NCBI GenBank assembly: GCA_948099385.1
Contig: CANUEZ040000140.1
Location: forward strand, 434,001 to 498,000
Source of the DNA: Fasciola hepatica
Lineage: Eukaryota; Platyhelminthes; Trematoda; Plagiorchiida; Fasciolidae
Reading direction: 5' to 3'
DNA: 64,000 bases
Translations under genes and position numbers: made by a program
In this document: one piece after another, positions 11,570 to 25,800 of the stretch
Layout of the letters: each line of letters begins with the position of its first letter
Position numbering within the stretch: position 1 is the stretch's first letter
Notes under the pieces: model-generated
Seen by the model: the letters and a program-made list of their open reading frames with translations, nothing else
Told to the model about the DNA's origin: nothing
The model's database searches: none

Positions 11570-12500
11570 AATGTATGAGCTGCTTCATTTTGTTTCCACA
11601 CTGTACTCTGAATCTTCTAATTGGCCCTTGCAATCTGCTCATCTGAATTTCACTGCATATCACGATGTGCTTAAAATTCACCCTACATAAGAGCTGATAA
11701 TGCTGGGACGATACAGTACTTTGGGACAGTTGAACAATGAAGAACGTGACTGCTTGTTGAGGTCACAGTTTGGATCTACGACAGTTACGTTTTGGAGCAA
11801 GTTCCGTAAGGAGTTGCCAATAAACTGATTGGCGGATATCCAAAATTCTCGAACCATAGTGTTAGATGGGAGTGGACGAATACATGTCACTGAGCCTGAG
11901 GATTTCTTATTACGTTGACAAAGAAAGAGCTTTAACTTTTCGACGACACCCTTCCTTTTCCTTCCTGTGTTGTAATTTTTTTGAGGAATAGGGAAGAATA
12001 TCGGTTGCTTCCAATGATTAAGGTCCCCAGTGGGCAGCACGTATCGTGGCGGAAAGTAAAGTGGCCAATTAGTTACTCATCAGACACAGTGGGTTTTTGG
12101 TGCTTGAAGATGTCGAAGTTAGTATAGTCGATCACAGCCTGAAGTCTTCGTAAGTTTTCGGGATTGCATTGACTCTTTTAGCGTTTTAGGTTACCACAGC
12201 AGGTGTCAGTTTTGTGACTACTTGAGCAATATTTCTTTAGAGAGAGAAGCGTAGTAGCTTGACCCGACTTCCTCAGTGGAGATCTAAGTAAGTCTCGAAA
12301 TAGATCGGGGTTGTTCGTGATGTACAGTTCAAGGTGAGCATCAGTCTTAGTCAGGAAGATTACAGTATTTTTCAGTCTGAAAAACCTCAAGAATTCTAGC
12401 TGGGAATGGTTGGAATCACCACATATAAAACACTGAGAACTATCAAAGTAGTTCAAAGGCTTGAAGGGAAATACCTTGGAGACCTGTAAAACGTGGATAG
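11570..12500. other. No recognised feature
   Basis: Sequence between the LINE remnant and the left edge of the duplicated arm. The open frames at 11678-12040 and 12178-12570 on the - strand have no family motif. The second straddles the arm boundary at about 12503, which argues against its being a real gene. Confidence 0.45.
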
Positions 12501-13765
12501 GGTTCAAGGAGAAACGTAAGCGTTCGCTGTAACTACTGAGCGACAGCCTCTCGTATGTTGAGGCTTGCATAACATCAAGGAAACACTAGTCAGTAATTCG
12601 AGTGCATAAATAGCACCTGAAAAGACTTACACCAGTTATATTTGAGGTAAGTGATAAACTCAGTTCCGCTTCTCCTAAGTAATGAAGGTCTGTCCGATCG
12701 GTACCAGGTGATGCCTTCAAGATGAATAATTTCTTCGTTATTACTGTCACTCAGCTACGATTCCTGAAGTATAGTTATTCCAAGCTCTCCTTATTCCAGA
12801 CAGAGAAGAAGGTCTTTCAAATCGCCGGAGTTTCCAATGACTGAGTACAGATTTGAACCGAGAAAAATGGATAAGAATGTGTGACATTTTCTGCCTTCGA
12901 AGGGCCACTTTCCACCCAGCACGTTGTTTCTTTGATATTTAAACATGTTTGCATAAATCAGTTTCATTCTGTTTTTGACTGGTTTCTCAATAAACATCCG
13001 TTGAGAAGATGAGAACTCTATGAGTACTGTACATTTGCCAGAGTGCATTGGCTTTTCCTGACGTAGAAATGATCGTTATGACAATCGAGTTTGAAAAGAC
13101 AAAATATAGCGTTGCATTCTTGAAGGTGGTATAACGTGCACCCTAGAGGTATAAAATCGTAGAAGATATGACCATTTCCAAAAGCCTCGAGTTTATCTGG
13201 TCTTTCGGCATTATTTTGAACTCTACAGCGGAATAATGCCCATAAAACGGTAATATTCGTTGCACTCAAAATTAGGGAGCGGGACACAAGGTTTCACTTC
13301 AACGTTCACTGACGTATTGTTCCGCACACAAGATGTTCAATTCTTACAACAAACTACTACCTTCGTTTTAACTATTCACATCTAGCTACGCTTTAGTAAG
13401 GATAACAGAAAAAGATCAGAATCAGGATTATAGAAGCAGAGATTTCACAATGAGATATCAACGAAATGTCTCCCATCCAAAAATCAGACCTGCACTTGCG
13501 CAAAATATCGAAACGATTTCCACTGGATACCAACCCAAGCGAAGTTCATCTCTAAAGTACCGATTGCATTACATTCATGATAAAAAAATAAACGGAACTT
13601 CAAAGTCGGAAAATTGACAATTCGAATAGCACGACCTGTGTTATTGAATGCACTAATCAAAGGTCAATCTGCAAATTCAAATGGGACTGAATCATTGTGT
13701 AATCCTCAATCCCAGCTAATCAGAGTATAATATGACCGTTGAACTCAGTGGTCTCATAAAGATCG

Positions 13766-13774
13766 TATATATAT
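13766..13774 (+). promoter_or_regulatory. TATA box of the legumain gene
   Basis: TATATATAT lies 48-56 bp upstream of the ATG, which would put transcription start near 13795 with a short leader. The orphan exon-1 copy keeps it. The pseudogene copy has GTAACTTTGGTACA at the same place, so its TATA is lost. This is a motif-and-position call only. Confidence 0.6.
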
Positions 13775-13821
13775 GGACGCCTGACTTCGAAATTTGGGAA
13801 CAGCGATAAACTTCGTATAAT

Positions 13822-16800
13822 ATGCACTTCTGTTTGCTGATATTCAGCTTGTTGAGCAGCATTGCCTTGGGTTTGGAAGGCGGTGGGGGAAAGCATTGGG
13901 CTGTGCTTGTGGCCGGTTCTCGTGGTTGGGATAACTACCGTCATCAGGTAAGCAGAACGATTCAAAAGCTCATGATCCACTCTTCCAACATATGTCAACA
14001 TTCTTAAGTCCCAATACTTGTGAATATATGATCAAAATTGTGTGGTTCCTTTTGTGTGCTTGAGCGAATCAACCGAATAGCATAGTCGTAATACAATTGA
14101 TTCGGTAAAGCCTTATTCAAATTGTTTTACCAAATGATGTCATTGGTGAGAAGTAGATTGAATTCATGTGTCATATAACCAATTGAGCTTACTATGAATT
14201 CCACTGATAGAGCTCTTCAAGAAGGATGGTGTTCCCGTCATTGATCACTGTCTATCGTTAATATTCAGCGGCAGATTAGCAATGTGTGATATGACGTGTG
14301 CAGGATACATACCGTTGACTTTGGCTGCCAATAGCCGAACAGTTTCTTCTTGACGAGATATTTGTGATCACACCGTTGTGATTTTCGTTCGAACACAATT
14401 TCCTTTTCTTTCCATAATTTGGAGATTTACTTGTTCGTTCTATTTGACCTCTCTCAAAATATTTCCTGAAGCAGCGACCTAATGATGGTGGGAGTCAGAT
14501 AATTCTACTCAACTAATTTTTAATAAAAGTATCCAGTTGCTCTTCATTTGCTCTATCTTCCTTGCATCGCCTCCATTCACTTCGCGTATTGACCATCTCG
14601 TCCTCCTTCTTAAGGAGCTACCGTTGTATACAGATCTATCAAGTCGTTACATTTGATCGATGGTTTCCAGCAGCCGCCAATTTTGGAAGGATTTTGTATT
14701 GTCTCAGTATGTATTAGTCTAAACAGATAGAAAATCGGGTTTTATGGAATCAAGCTAGAAGAAATCCATATTTCAATGTATCTTACAAGTAATCAACGAA
14801 TAAATTTATTCGGACGATTGTGCATGCCCGTCTGAACCGATTCAACCTGATATATTTCATGGTTTTTCCTGCCCAAGTAAATTCATCCTATTAAAGCAGT
14901 CCCGAAATTAATCTGCAAAATAATGTGAAAATATCTTGTGATGAAATACCTATGCTTAATTCTGATTTTCAGGCTGACGTATGTCACGCCTATCACGTCT
15001 TGAGGAAAAATGGATTTCCACGTGAGAACATCATTACCATGATGTACGACGACGTGGCTTATCACAGACGGTAAGTTGCCTTCGAATGGGCCTTTTTGCA
15101 CGCAGTGTTCCATTTCTATATTCTCATCGACTGACTTTCCAGCATTATCCAAGATGTTCACGAGATTCCGTCATCTCGCCAAAAATCAGCCAAATAAATT
15201 TCTCTCATCACTGTGTATGCTAATTGTGAAAAATGTTGTTGAAATAACCTACAGTACAATAAAGCCCATCGGTGAAGAACGTTTACCACCCAAATAATAC
15301 AACAGGCTTTCCGTAGCCTCTCACTCACTCTATTAATAGATCTGTTTTGGTTTTGAACCTGTGCAGTTTGTTGGTACGAAGCAGATAGTTTATTTAATAT
15401 TTTGGGTCACCATAAACAAATAATGCACGGACATTTACTGGCCCACGGATATTCTTTGGCCTACCTACCTTATGGTTGAAGTGTCTGGTTGCATCCGGAC
15501 TGGTCTATTCGATTTTGGTCGGTTCAGACGAATGTTTTGGCAGCTGGTTGGATCACTGATCCAATCGGCCGGTTCCAGTCTTCCCTGTGATTCTGGGCAG
15601 CCCATCACGTTCTGTCTGGTTCGCGGACTTCGAGCTTATCTCTAATACCGGAGGGTCGACAGTGTGCTGTCTATTGACTGAACCAGGCCCTTTATTGATG
15701 GACTGTCTGCTAGTACCCTCACAGCAAGCGAAATTCAAAATGTCGTTGTTCGAATACACTCGAGTACAGGTTCTGTTTCTACCGACTTTAAACTAAGTAG
15801 GTCTGATGAATGTAACAGAGGAGCATTTCAAAGTAAACGTAAGTCAAAGCAGTGTTTAAATTCCTCTTGTTTCTACTCATCTCGTTTAACAGAAACCCGT
15901 TCCCGGGTAAACTGTTCAACGATTATCAGCACAAGGATGTTTATGAAGGGGTGAAAATCGATTATCGTGGTACAGTAAGTGCTACGCTTTGGTGGTTTGA
16001 ATTTGCTCATATCTAAATGCACGTTGATCAGCTGCTCAACAACGGTATCTAAATTTTTAATTTGCAGGAAGTTACACCAGCCATGTTCCTTCGAGTGTTA
16101 AAAGGCGATCAAGAATTGAAAGAATCTGGATTCAAAGTGGTTGATTCGTAAGAATTATTGATGGTAATCGATAATCCGTTCATTTTTACGAGAGGTTTGA
16201 CAGATCTGGCTAGCGTTTGTCCTATTCAAATGTGTTAATAGAGGTAGCTAACTGTTAGTGAAAACAAAGTAATTCCATGTCCGTCTCAATTAGGATTATA
16301 TACAAAATGAATACGTGGATAATGCCCATATCTACAAATTGAATAGCATCAGATAACGCGATAAACGATTTTTAAACTAATGTGAATTTCAATTTTATCC
16401 CTCAAATGTAGTTCCAGCTGAAACATACTATCAGACTCTCAGACTATCACACTATCAGACTAATATTGGTTCATTTTCTGGAAACAATATTCATGGAACA
16501 AACTATCAAACTTGGTGCTTTTAGAGGCAAAATGGATATCCACTACCGGCTATACAAATTGAAATGCGTATAACGGCCCAGCTGTGAAGCCAGGCACTGG
16601 TTTTGGTCCCAAATATTTGATCGCGTTTTCAATTGATATTCTAGTTTTGGTACAAGGAGCTCTGTAAAATGAATTTACCAAACAGTTTCTGTGACAGACT
16701 TGCCTGACTAGATTATACTGCATTATGGGAAAAATGTTTTCCGAACTGTTTGTATTTATGCATGCACGTTTGTCCCAACATTTCATCGGTAATTTTCGTT

Positions 16801-19800
16801 TCAAAATTCCTTCCAGTGGACCACAGGACAACGTGTTCATTTTCTTCACTGATCATGGAGCTCCAAACTTGATTGTTTTTCCGGATGGAGAGGTTCGTTC
16901 ATACTCCCGTATGCCTTGTTCGCGCTAACGATCACCCGTCTTGATGAACTAATAATACTTTACGTCTTGAACTCAAACTAATTAAACCGATCAGAAAACA
17001 AGGCTCTATAGGTGGATCTTTAATACAACTGTTTCAATTAGATATGCAAGCATAAAGAATTCCTCATAGAACCAGGCTGCTAATTTCGAAAGTGCTGCAC
17101 ATAGTCCGAATTCCTTGACCGGTAAACCGGTGAACTTGGGGAATGTCAACTAAGTAGTTTATCCCGGTTTGTACATTTTTATTGGTGTGATATTCGTGGT
17201 AGTGTGGAACGCTGTTTAATATCTTTGAGTTTTGGAATGACTTATTTTACCAAAATACAATTAGCCCTTCTTTTATTTAGGGCAAAATCCACTTTACAAT
17301 TCTGAGTGAAAGAAGCGGACACAGTAAACAAAGAGGCCTGCACCTTAGTTTAGGAATTCTCAGTTTTTCAAGCCACCGGTCACCATTGAGCGAATTCTAG
17401 GTAAAAATACAGAAATACTAACCTCCCGTATAACAACGGAACAAAATAACAAATCGACGATGTGGTTGGCCTGTTTTATGATTTCCAATTTATGACTATC
17501 ATAAGAAGCATAAAAAGCTGTTTTGATGCAGCAAACGCATTGCTTGCGGTATCTGAACAATTTCACGTGTCTCGTCAATGAAGTATACCCTATTCACACA
17601 CTGTAATATCACTAACACTGGTTCACTATTCACGCGCGTCTTTGTCACGTTTGGTATAGATCCATTTTATGGGGATACCCACAATGTGTCGCATCAATTG
17701 ACGAAATTCAAGCGTTATTTCTACCACAACTCTTGTGAAATACTAATATCATTCCACGAATCCTGTCAATTCAGATTCCTTCATTATACTGTTCGGCAAT
17801 ACCAGAGATCGTTTATGTTTGTTACAAATTACATATGATCCTTATAAACTGGTGGCCTCCCATTAGATTTTTCGGGGTCATTTTTTATTGTTTTACCCGT
17901 CCTAAAACAAATTGTAGCTTTATGCGAGCGAACTCAACAAAACATTGGCCAGCATGAACAAAGCAAAGCGTTACAGAAACATGGTCCTCTACATAGAGGC
18001 TTGTCACTCCGGATCCATGTTTGAGCGAATTCTTCCTGAAAACGTCCAAAGTAAGTAATCGGATTACTCAGCCTATGATTAAATTGAATGATGTGCAATC
18101 TAACAGTTTGTATGGTGTTGCTTTTTAACACCAACATATTTGAAATTCGTATTTGTCAGAATAATCTGCTCAAAAACGCACATTGCTTCTTTTGGCGATA
18201 AATGACGTCTGATACCAATTCCAAACAATCAAATGGATCCCTCAGTTTTAGATGTACCTATTTTTGCTGCTTAAACCCACATTTCAGTTTTCGCTGCGAC
18301 CGCTGCCGACCCGACGGAATCAAGCTGGGCCACATTCTGTGCTGATTTCTCAATCGATACTTGTCTGGCCGATGATTTCTCATACCAGTGGATGACAGAC
18401 ACAGAAAAGGTAAATGCTATGAGTCAAAGCTTCATCAGACTGTTAATCTGCGTCTACCGCTAACTTCTTTCGAGGGATTTTTCGGCAACGGCACACAAAT
18501 CGCACATTAAGTTGTCTGATAAATTACGGCATCACGATCGAACTTTGGGCTTACCAGTCTGCATCACTCTATAAAACAATTAATTAAGTTGCTTTAGATA
18601 TCTCCGAACCGTTTACTGCCCAGTGAAGTTTTCTCTTGATGACTGCATCCTGGGTCGGAAAAAATGGATTAAAAAAGGGAAGAACATACAGCTCATTTTT
18701 TAAAACCCCTCTTGCAGTGTTTGTATAGTGACACGTTGCTGAATCATCCATTGCATTCAAGTGGTATAACTAGAAACTTTCAATGTTTACTGTGCGGTGT
18801 GAGTGAACCATATAAGTTTATGAAGTTATATACAATGCTTACCAATAGGATATTGGGTCGTGGTACCCAGTGGGTTCTTAATGAAATTGATAGGAAACCA
18901 GTGGTGCTCGTGAGTACCTCGCGTCACAAACTCTTCACCGATATTCCTCTCATGTTCGGCAGCTCCATACTCCAGTCTGTTGTTCTGCATCACAAGAATT
19001 ATGTGAAGGCACATGGCGCACCCAATGGTTGCTCGATTAACTGTGCATTATGGCAGAAATTGATGGATAATATCCCATCAGTAGTGTACAATGTGATTTG
19101 AGCTACTTCCTAAAACAAAACTCTGGTTGGTTGATAACAAAATAATGTGTACCACAACTAGCTTTTGGCAGTTCGCCCAGGAACTACGTCAGAATTGGCA
19201 AAGAATATCTCACATTGAAAAATTATATTGTAAAATGTGTTTCTCAGACCCCTGTTTTTTTCAAATCATCCAAATTTCGTTTACATATCTTCGAGTATCT
19301 AGTTATTAAATGTTAGCTGTCACTGCGTTCCAAATATTGGGTTAGGGAATAAGTCACTGTGTCCTGAATAAATTGAGATGCATCGTTTATCTTACTGGCA
19401 GTGTGAAGTCAGGCAGTATGGTGTCACAAAAAGATGTCATAAAGTCACTGTGGTTGCCTTCCGTGCACCACTTCTTCAGTGGGTGAATTTGCTGAACACA
19501 GAGTTCTGCATTCATGTTACCAGCTTGAGTGATTTATTACTTGACTCAACATATGTTAATATTTAGATGAAAACTGAAGATGAATGAGATGAGATAACTG
19601 TCACATCAGATAGATTTCCGTAATGACACAAGATATTTCACCCATGAAAAAATCAAACATACATCGCACATTTCTAGCATTTCAATCAAATGCCTCGGAC
19701 TCGAAGGAAGAACAATATGGTCAATATAAAATATCCGCTAGACCAGTCTGGTCTAACAACATAATGATATAGTTTACTTTCACTCTCTAGACTAATGATC

Positions 19801-22800
19801 AAACTGGTTGCACCCCGTGAAGATTCCTCTTTCTAGGACTAGCTTTATGCCTAAATTAATGCCTTTGACAGCACAGAAAACTATCAACATTTAAACTTCA
19901 AATACAGACAAGCAATAAAATCGATATTTTTAGGTCTGATCAACTCACAACTATTCCCACTGATCTAGTTTCCAATGCCATTTTCCATTCATCGTTATCC
20001 ATCTAGCATCGGGATCATTTGTCCAACTGGTCAGTTCTCGAACAGATTTTCGCTGTTACGTTGGCTGTCAAAGGAAGTCATGTCATGTATTACGGTGACT
20101 CGGTGAGTAGTGTCACTAGTCCCTCAGCGTAAGTGACAAATCAAAATGTGTGGCTTCTAATAGTTAATTTAATCGGACATTTGGTCAGTTATGTATTGGT
20201 TTATAGGGCAATACTGCAAATTTTGCATCAAATAGTCTCCAATTTTGTTTGCAAGGGCCCATGTTTTTTCAGAGGTCAGGTAGTATTGAGAGAATGAACT
20301 GTTCGTATGTGAGTGATATAATTCTTTACCTAGTATTACTTCATTTTGCTGTACTCAAAAGAAAAGGTTATGGTTTTCATTACTGGGAAACAAAGTGAGC
20401 TTTTGCTACCAGAACATCCATTTATTGGGTGGGAAACTGAATTTCAGTGCATGCTGCTATGTTTGTATATTTCTGGTGGGCAAGGGTTCACGAACCGTTT
20501 GGTTAATTGATCAGGTCACTAATTGTGTGAAACTCATTATTATTTGAGCAACCAAGAGGCTTGACTTAAATAACTCCTGATGTCAAAATATTTCAAATCC
20601 ATACGTGGGCGATTTAAATGATCCAAGTTTATCCAGTGAATTGGCCTCACTAACGTCTCCAACCACCTGACGCATCGCGTGCCCAGTTAGACCATCAAAA
20701 ATCTCGTCCATTGTGAGTGTATTGTTGGTCATTGTGGCCTAGTCGTGCACGTATGTCCACATGGACCTGACATAACGCATGCACAAAATCACTACCGAAA
20801 TGTGGACTAGTGCTTTTGCAAGTCAAAAGAAATGTTTGATTACGAGAGTGTACACTGAATGCTAACTGAAATCTAATGATAATGTGGTGTCCCAGTCAAA
20901 TAACAATGGAACACATATTCACTTATGTGATTATCCTCAGTACATTATTTATTTTGTGATTGCAACACACGGTAGTACATCTGTTCATTTGGAAATATCT
21001 GTGAAGTAATAAGTCCCGATTCAGAGTTTTCGAATTCACTTTGTTGACTGTATGGATAGTCCATATTCAGTAAACCACATTTTGTTGCACATAGCTGTTT
21101 CTAAGTTCATCTATGCTTCCAGAAAGTGGCTTTGCAGTCGGTCGCAGAGTTCCAAGCCAACGGAACGCGTGGGACTTTTAATGGATTTACCGGAGACAGA
21201 GTAAGTTTTCCAAAGTGAAGATTCGAAATTTCACCGAAAACGGAAATACAAAATATAGGACTGCCTTATAGTTCGAACCCTTTTCCCATATGCTGAAATG
21301 CTTCTGAGTCAATTGTAGATTTCAAAAGAGCAATTACGAACCAATCAATCTAGGGAAATTTGCTTCAATTTTCTTCTTTTGCTCAACGACGTCCTGTATA
21401 GGGTCAACTCAGCAAGGCGCAGAAGTTCTGAGTTATCTTCTTATCTCACACTACCAAGCGTATACAACCTTATCACTCCTTCATCATTATCATCATGAAA
21501 TACCTCTTCTAAACAGGCTTTCACGCCTCTCTCCCGAATTTGCCGTTGAAATGTTGTCCAGTGTATTCGTGTCCTCCGTTTTCGTTGCCAAGAAAAGACT
21601 GATTCAAGAAATAGATTGCAGCCTTCTGCTTTAGCCTTTGTTACAGCATAATACCTCTTTGGTACCATGGAAATCGAAGGAACATATTATTCCACATTAC
21701 TTATCCGTGTGCCACAAAATGTCTGTATTGGAATTCCCTAATTAAGTGCACGCAATCCTGCGCTCAGCTGTACAGCATTACAAAAAACACATCCGTATTT
21801 GTTGAGTGAAGCTAAAGACAGGTGGAACGTAAATGAAACCACTGGGATGTCAAAATTACCTTATGCTTGATCCCCTACCAATTTAAAGCAGCATTGGTGA
21901 ATTGCATGAATTTATTGAAAGTTTGCTTCCATTGAAGTTCATTCTACCCGGTCACATGGATAGTTGAATGTGTGTGACCTTGGTTGCCAAGACCAAATGC
22001 TCTGAGCAACTAAGGCCTAGAGTTATCAAACGAGGATATATTAATAAATGGTTAAATAGAACCCAAGTAATGGTGCTTAGTTATACTTCGAAAGATTTTT
22101 CATTTAAAGCTCCTAATAAATGTAGCTTTCTCGGAAAATGTTTCACGTAATTGCGCCTATAGTGTATAGCCAGGAAAATTTATTTATTATTGGGTGGTTT
22201 CCGCTAACATTAGGTTTGAAAATGCTTCTTAACGATGACGGTTACACTTAGAGGGGAAAGAAAATTGCAGCTCGCATAGATGTGGGAGTTAGATTCAACA
22301 TCACCTCGACTCCTTTGGGTTATCGCATTGGTGATAAAATGCCCACAAAAACTGAATTCCCTCAGTACCCATATCAAAGTGGAATTGCAAAGAAGCATAA
22401 ATTTAGATCTCCTTTGAAACACCTTTCTCAGTTTGGTTTACTTAAATTGAAGAAAACCTTATAGAACGATTCACCTACCTGATCGACTCTACGCCCAAAA
22501 GAATGTGAAAGGTTCTGAAGATTGAATTCAGGCCTAAAAGGTTATTAATGTACATGAACGTTGTATTTCTACTCATGTGTGAGTCATTTCAAAGGGAATA
22601 AATCATGTTGTGATTTTGCTTACGAGCTCATAATCCATTTTGTCTGTGACCAACTAGTGGTTTCAAAACATGCGTTTGCCTGCATTTTGAGCATAATTTC
22701 TCAGCACATTGATACAGCCAAGGTGAGTTATTGTCACAGAGCTTCCCCACAACTTGTCAGTTATTATTGATACACAGTATTATACTTCTGTCCTTATGAC

Positions 22801-25800
22801 TCACGTACGAGAACAAAAAAGTACATTTTAACGCCATTCGGAATGAGTTTCGAGTACATCTGTACGTAAGTTTTATATGATTTTACAAAGTATTGGAAAG
22901 TATGAATTCGCACATGAAATGGACATGGGCATTCCTTAATTAGCAACCAAATTGTGTACATTCAGACAATAAGGCAATAGTATGCCAAGCAATGCCAACG
23001 TCCAGTGGTGGTAAACAAAAGAAGAGAGTTCGATAAACTACAGGAAACAGCCACATCAAACAAGTTAAGCAGGTGATTTTGGGTCACACTATGACAATAC
23101 GGACATGAGCAATGGGATTCAGATTGATTATACCTTACTCTGAGTATGAGGCAGTATCAATTCTCGGCGAATAAAAAACGTACATCTGTGATAATCCGGG
23201 TCTTCATTATGTTGCTATTTTCAAATCAAAAACCTCCAATTAAACCAAATCGCATTGAAATCGGGAACAATTTGCTCCTTCGAAAGTCAATGGCATCTCG
23301 GGATAGATCCACTGCCAGCCACGCACACTTGATTCCTTTGATGCACCAAATGAAGAAAGCAAATTCGCCGAAAGAAATGGAACTGGCACAAAAACGCTTC
23401 AACCGCGCACTGGAGGTAGGTTTCTGGTAATAAATGCTTTCATGAAACCAGCAAGTGCAAATCAAGAGTTAGGAAGGTGAGTTACCATGATCAGTGAGAG
23501 TACCTTAACCTCATGTTTTCTGCGCAAAGGCATCAACCTCCACAGATTTATTAACCTACAAAACATATCGCCACTACTGTTCCCAGAAAGATACGACGAT
23601 CCGTACTAGTATACATTCTGGTGATTCGAGAACTGAGATTGGAAACAAAATATGAATAGCATTGTTATGTCTGCATGTTCAATTGGATTGTCAGTTGCAC
23701 TCATCCTTGTTCTTTGTTCATTCATTGATCGTCTAGTCTGTACGCTTGTGTGCGTCAAGCAGCAGCACCTAAGTAGATTGTTCTCCAGCCGATAGCATTT
23801 TTGGCCCATGTATTTGTCAATTCTATTTCCGCTTGGTCGCACGTGACCACCGATGACACTTGGTTGTCTAGACGTCTCAGCTGAGTAACGCATTTATGCT
23901 CCCATCTTCGTTGTTGCCCGTTGTGCAGCTGCACCGTTATAGATCCTGCGCTGAATACATGCTCGTGTAACTTGTGCCTTACTTTTCATTGCGTGCGGAA
24001 TAACTAGATAGAACAAGTGTAACTGGGCACATTTTTAGATTATTCACCGTGAATAACGCAGACGGTCATCCCATTATGTTCGGCACAAATACACATCATT
24101 TTGAATGGACTGGAAGTGTTACGGTAGAATGCAAGTGTTCACATAATGAAATGAAATCATAGTCGTCTACGTTTCAAACAAAACCTTTCCATCATCAATT
24201 GCTTAACTTCCTCGGAATCGCTTTCTTATTTTCAGTTGGGTAAAATGGCCAGAGAAACTATGGATGAGATTGTAGAGGAGGTTACTTCCACCAGTGCGCC
24301 CTCGGGAAAGTCAACTAATGTGCATGAGCGTTTGGATTGTTATCAGAAGGCCTATGGTCAGTACAAAATCAAGTGCTTCAGTATTCAACAAGTGAGTTGT
24401 AAATATAGGAATATGTATGTCGTGTCATTGCACAAACCACAGTTATTATCCAGATTGCATAAATAGCCGAGATAGAGACAACTTAGACTGACGGTGGGTT
24501 TTGCAACTATGCCGATGTCTAGGGCTTTCATTCTAGCGGAAACTTAGTCACACTATCTCTACGCACGATAAAGGCAGAACACGGCTACCGGCAGCAGAAC
24601 AAATTCCGATCGAATGACTGTGTTTATCAATTATTCGTCATTCTAAAACAACACAATAGGAATATATATACAGCAAGAAAAAGACTTACAGCTAGGTGAG
24701 AAACCAAGAACAAACGGCAGAAACTTTCCGAAATTCGGGACGCCACTGAACATAAAACTGTCCACTTGGCGAGCAGCTGAACGAAACTGTGGCGCAGTTT
24801 GGTTGAGGTACGATCAGCGAATCGGGGAACTTTTAGCATCACGAATCAATAATCCACTTGCGAAGGTGTGAGTACAAGTAAGCTGAATCTGTAGGGCAAA
24901 CAAGGAACACATGAATGGATGAATCCGGTGCCAAACCTGTTGAAGCCGTTGATGTGTGATGGTCAATGGTGGAGTACAGGGACAGAAGGTTCAAGTTCGA
25001 AAGTTCCAGCTTCTCAGTGGCTGTACAAGTGTAAATCCCAGAGGTAACAAAGTTGTGAATAAATGCGTGATTTGTTCATGCAATAACCACCGTAAAATGC
25101 GAGTGTAAAACAATACGATGCCCTAGAAGGAGAATACATTACGAATGTCCTAAGTTCATGTTTTATGTACTGACTACCCATGAGTAACTAAACAAGAAAG
25201 AATAACGGACGTCAACGACGAATGGTAGCTAACAGGTGGTTTACATATCACTCACAAGGGAAGCTTCCTACATTTCATGAACAGAAATAATAAATTTCCC
25301 TTATTGGGATTGATTCCTTCGCTCAACAGAACATGAGGCTACCACGTTCAAATACGCCATGCTCATTTAAGCGTGGATGAAGAAGTCTAACGGCTAACAT
25401 CACGGCCATAAAAATTCACCTTCAGGGGCACTCCACCAAAAATAGAGCGAATTTCATTATAATCATTATAACTCTGTGCCGTTCGTCAGGTCATGCCAAA
25501 ATATACTTGAAAACTGTTCAATCTAGAACCAGTATTGGAACACTAAAATGAAGGCTTCGTTCAACTGCCCAGTAAATCTCATAAAAAACATCTCAATAAT
25601 GAATCAAACATTCAGCTAATTGCCAAATGAAAGATGTGACTTTAAAGAACGGCGGATATTTTACTCTAGACAAATACTAATCCAGTAAACCCTCATCTTG
25701 TTTGTCTGATCACCTTTCAGGTACCGGAAGTTGCAAAATATCTGGAAAAATTGGATCACTTATGTGAACAAGGATACGACGCAAGTGTAATTACGCAAGC

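Noticed and set aside
12791..13287. Frames of 85 and 89 codons on -, conserved at 51651-52147
   Set aside because: Both lie in the duplicated upstream flank, where the DNA is about 99% identical throughout. There is no known domain and no sign that amino acids are favoured over silent changes.
13720..14001. 93-codon - frame at the legumain start, with identical + frame at 7702-7983
   Set aside because: It is the antisense shadow of exon 1. Its conservation between copies follows from the duplication, not from coding.
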